Both the position numbers and the translations under genes were made by a program. A stretch of 49,167 nucleotides of DNA from assembly GCA_017437285.1 (NCBI GenBank), contig JAFSBM010000106.1, forward strand, positions 1-49,167. Reading direction: 5' to 3'. The notes beneath the pieces were generated by a model, which did not search any database, had not been told where the DNA came from, and saw only the letters and a list, made by a program, of their open reading frames with translations. The first letter of the stretch is position 1; each line of letters begins with the position of its first letter. Positions 47,931 to 49,167 of the stretch are shown one piece after another. Origin of the DNA: Ruminococcus sp. GTDB lineage: Bacteria > Bacillota > Clostridia > Oscillospirales > Ruminococcaceae.

Positions 47931-48726
47931 TAGATTATGTGGCTACAAATTGATTGTTCATTTTTGGGGCTTACATTTATTATAACTTCACTGTTATAAA
48001 TAACTTATTTTTACAAAGGGGGAGGTGTGAATAATATGCTTAAAATTGCCATTGTACACAATAACGAAGTCTTTCTAGCAAAATTCAAAAGCTTTTTAGA
48101 GCTAAACGCTTCATCAAATGTCATTAAACCACTCATAACAAATGAAACAAATTGTCCACAATTTATTATTTTAGAAACAAGTGCAGAAAAACTCTTTCAA
48201 CAACTTGTTGAAAACAACGCATCGTGTGTTGAAATAAGCAATCCGAAATATGACGATATCATCGACAATATCAAAAATCAGATGTATGAAAATGACGTAG
48301 AACTTTTAACCACGAACCTTATACGACAAGCCGGTGTTCCAGCACATATGGCAGGTTATAAATATCTTCGTACAGCCATTCTTGAATGTGTTGCGGATTC
48401 AACGTATCTTGACGGTGTTACTAAGAAATTGTACCCTTGCATTGCTAAAATTTATAATACCAAGCCTACTAATGTTGAAAGAGCAATCCGTCACGCTATA
48501 AAAACAGCATGGAACAGAAATGACAAAGTATCCATAAACAAATTATTTGGCTGCAACACAGAGAATTATACAAGTTATCCAACTAATTCAGAGTTCATCG
48601 CCGTTGTTAGCGAAAATATTTCTATTCTCACAAAAAGAGCTAAACATAGCGATTCTACTTAATGAATCGACTATCTTGATCATCTTAACCAAATAATAAC
48701 GTTCATTATAGTAGCCACATAATCTA
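47931..48726. repeat. 16-bp inverted repeats around the Spo0A-like gene
   Basis: TAGATTATGTGGCTAC at 47,931-47,946 and its exact reverse complement at 48,711-48,726 bracket a 796-bp segment that holds only the Spo0A-like gene. This could be an invertible segment, the ends of a small mobile unit, or chance. The first arm runs into the sequence related to the left junction. Confidence 0.6.
48036..48662 (+). CDS. Spo0A-like DNA-binding protein with degenerate receiver
   Basis: A 208-residue protein from the ATG at 48,036, after GGGGGAGG (an in-frame GTG at 48,027 is too close). Residues about 92-195 match the Spo0A effector domain: IRQAGVPAHMAGYKYLRTAI, ITK-type VTKKLYPCIAKIYNTKPTNV, ERAIRHAIKTAWNR and PTNSEFIAVVSENI. 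The N-terminal ~85 residues recall a shortened receiver (MLKIAIVHNNEV) but the acidic pair of the phosphorylation pocket is replaced by HNN and I see no phosphoacceptor Asp. It could bind 0A boxes without phosphorylation. It may be a relic, or a decoy that links the element to the host stationary-phase or sporulation programme. Confidence 0.82.
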   Translation: MLKIAIVHNNEVFLAKFKSFLELNASSNVIKPLITNETNCPQFIILETSAEKLFQQLVENNASCVEISNPKYDDIIDNIKNQMYENDVELLTTNLIRQAGVPAHMAGYKYLRTAILECVADSTYLDGVTKKLYPCIAKIYNTKPTNVERAIRHAIKTAWNRNDKVSINKLFGCNTENYTSYPTNSEFIAVVSENISILTKRAKHSDST

Positions 48727-48796
48727 AAATTCAATACACATTCACACCTACCGAGAACGAAAAAGACCTTATTATTACTTGATGCAATATAATCAA

Positions 48797-48828
48797 AATC
48801 CCCTGTGCCGAATATGACACAGGGGATT
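48797..48828 (-). terminator. Terminator of the sortase gene
   Basis: Perfect 11-bp arms AATCCCCTGTG / CACAGGGGATT around a 10-nt loop, 5 bp past the sortase stop; TTGATT follows on the minus strand. The stretch 48,663-48,796 holds only this and the right inverted-repeat arm. Confidence 0.75.
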
Positions 48829-48833
48829 TATAT

Positions 48834-49167
48834 TTAATCAGTAATCTCAACCCCACGAACAGTAACTCTGCTCTGACCGCTGAGAGTACAGGTGAACAGC
48901 GTCATATCCCACGACTCCGCAGAGCCGAAATCCATACCCTCAATATCCCTGCCGTCAAGCTGGATAATCTCCGTAATCTCGTATTTGTGAACTGTGCCGT
49001 CAGCTTCGGTAAATGTGAACACCTCGCCGCCGCCCAGTTCCGACAATCTGCCGAAATGTGACCAATAGTTGTGTGCCGCTATGATGATATCTCCCTCGGC
49101 TACACTTCCCTTGTATCGGCAGGGTGCAATATTCAGCTTCGGGTAGCTCCAATCGCTCATAACCGGC
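48834..49167 (-). CDS. Sortase, C-terminal part (runs off the window)
   Basis: The visible 110 residues (…VMSDWSYPKLNIAPCRYKGS, DIIIAAHNYWSHFGRLSELG, DMTLFTCTLSGQSRVTVRGV) carry the sortase catalytic set: His in AAHNYWSHF, Cys in TLFTC and Arg in QSRVTVRG. Sortases join LPXTG-type surface proteins or pilins to the wall or to each other. The frame is open at the right edge, so the N-terminal part with its membrane anchor lies outside. It is on the same strand as the signal peptidase fragment on the left; the two often belong to one pilus locus, so the element seems to be inserted in such a locus. Confidence 0.88.
   Translation of the reverse strand, partial: PVMSDWSYPKLNIAPCRYKGSVAEGDIIIAAHNYWSHFGRLSELGGGEVFTFTEADGTVHKYEITEIIQLDGRDIEGMDFGSAESWDMTLFTCTLSGQSRVTVRGVEITD

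Noticed and set aside
47931-48726. Insertion sequence around the Spo0A-like gene
   Set aside because: There is no transposase and I see no target duplication; inverted repeats alone do not make an IS.

Overview
The window looks like an almost complete temperate siphovirus genome (about 47.6 kb, roughly positions 157-47,800) integrated in the chromosome of a Gram-positive gut-type Clostridia, plausibly a Ruminococcus-like Oscillospiraceae. The evidence is Firmicutes-style promoters (TTGaca-17 bp-TATAAT) and strong AGGAGG ribosome sites, a type I signal peptidase fragment on the left edge, a sortase on the right edge, and a Spo0A-type DNA-binding protein. The genus is an inference; nothing in the window fixes it.

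Layout. 1-156: 3' part of a signal peptidase gene, cut at the phage junction. 197-3,494: terminator, two tandem serine recombinases and a small SHOCT-like gene. 3,580-22,237 (minus strand, read right to left): a complete HK97-like late module, in order of transcription TerL, portal, ClpP-like protease, capsid, connectors, tail tube, frameshifted tail chaperones, tape measure, Dit, Gp37-like tail protein, a leucine-rich-repeat tail protein, a collagen-like BppU protein, holin and amidase endolysin. Three plus-strand cargo loci (GIY-YIG protein, Phd-Doc toxin-antitoxin, small zinc-ribbon protein) sit inside this module, each with its own promoter. 22,262-32,880: a 10.7-kb cargo island that separates TerL from TerS. 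Its left part is a string of small cassettes, several preceded by a near-identical promoter/operator and followed by GC-rich hairpins; it includes an amidoligase, a gamma-glutamylcyclotransferase and a related-tail 'virulence' protein. Its right part is a DNA-modification block: a C5 methyltransferase interrupted by an intein, a PAPS-reductase-like protein and a ParB-methyltransferase fusion. 32,940-34,078: TerS and an HNH endonuclease. 34,146-34,828: a sigma-like late regulator and a candidate late promoter with four helically phased 10-bp repeats. 34,821-43,069: early/replication genes (P4-type primase-helicase, antirepressor, DUF669, VRR-NUC, SF2 helicase, AAA/RecA-like ATPase, Gp157, a sigma-like HTH protein).

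43,070-43,444 is a divergent control region with two clusters of 10-bp phased repeats. To its right, on the plus strand where a lysogeny repressor would be expected, are a NACHT NTPase, a small helix-hairpin-helix protein and an AAA-ATPase/PD-(D/E)XK protein, each with its own promoter. No recognisable CI-like repressor is present. The last kilobase holds a perfect 23-bp inverted repeat and a Spo0A-like gene with a degenerate receiver, bracketed by 16-bp inverted repeats, before the sortase gene.

How it works together (inference): the recombinase pair integrates and excises the element; the divergent region chooses between early minus-strand transcription and the plus-strand NACHT side; the sigma-like protein at 34,185 is a candidate activator of the late promoter beside it; four intrinsic terminators on the late path imply antitermination or local promoters; and the cargo cassettes form a small regulon through a shared promoter/operator. 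Function names come from recognising family motifs by eye; no database search was run.
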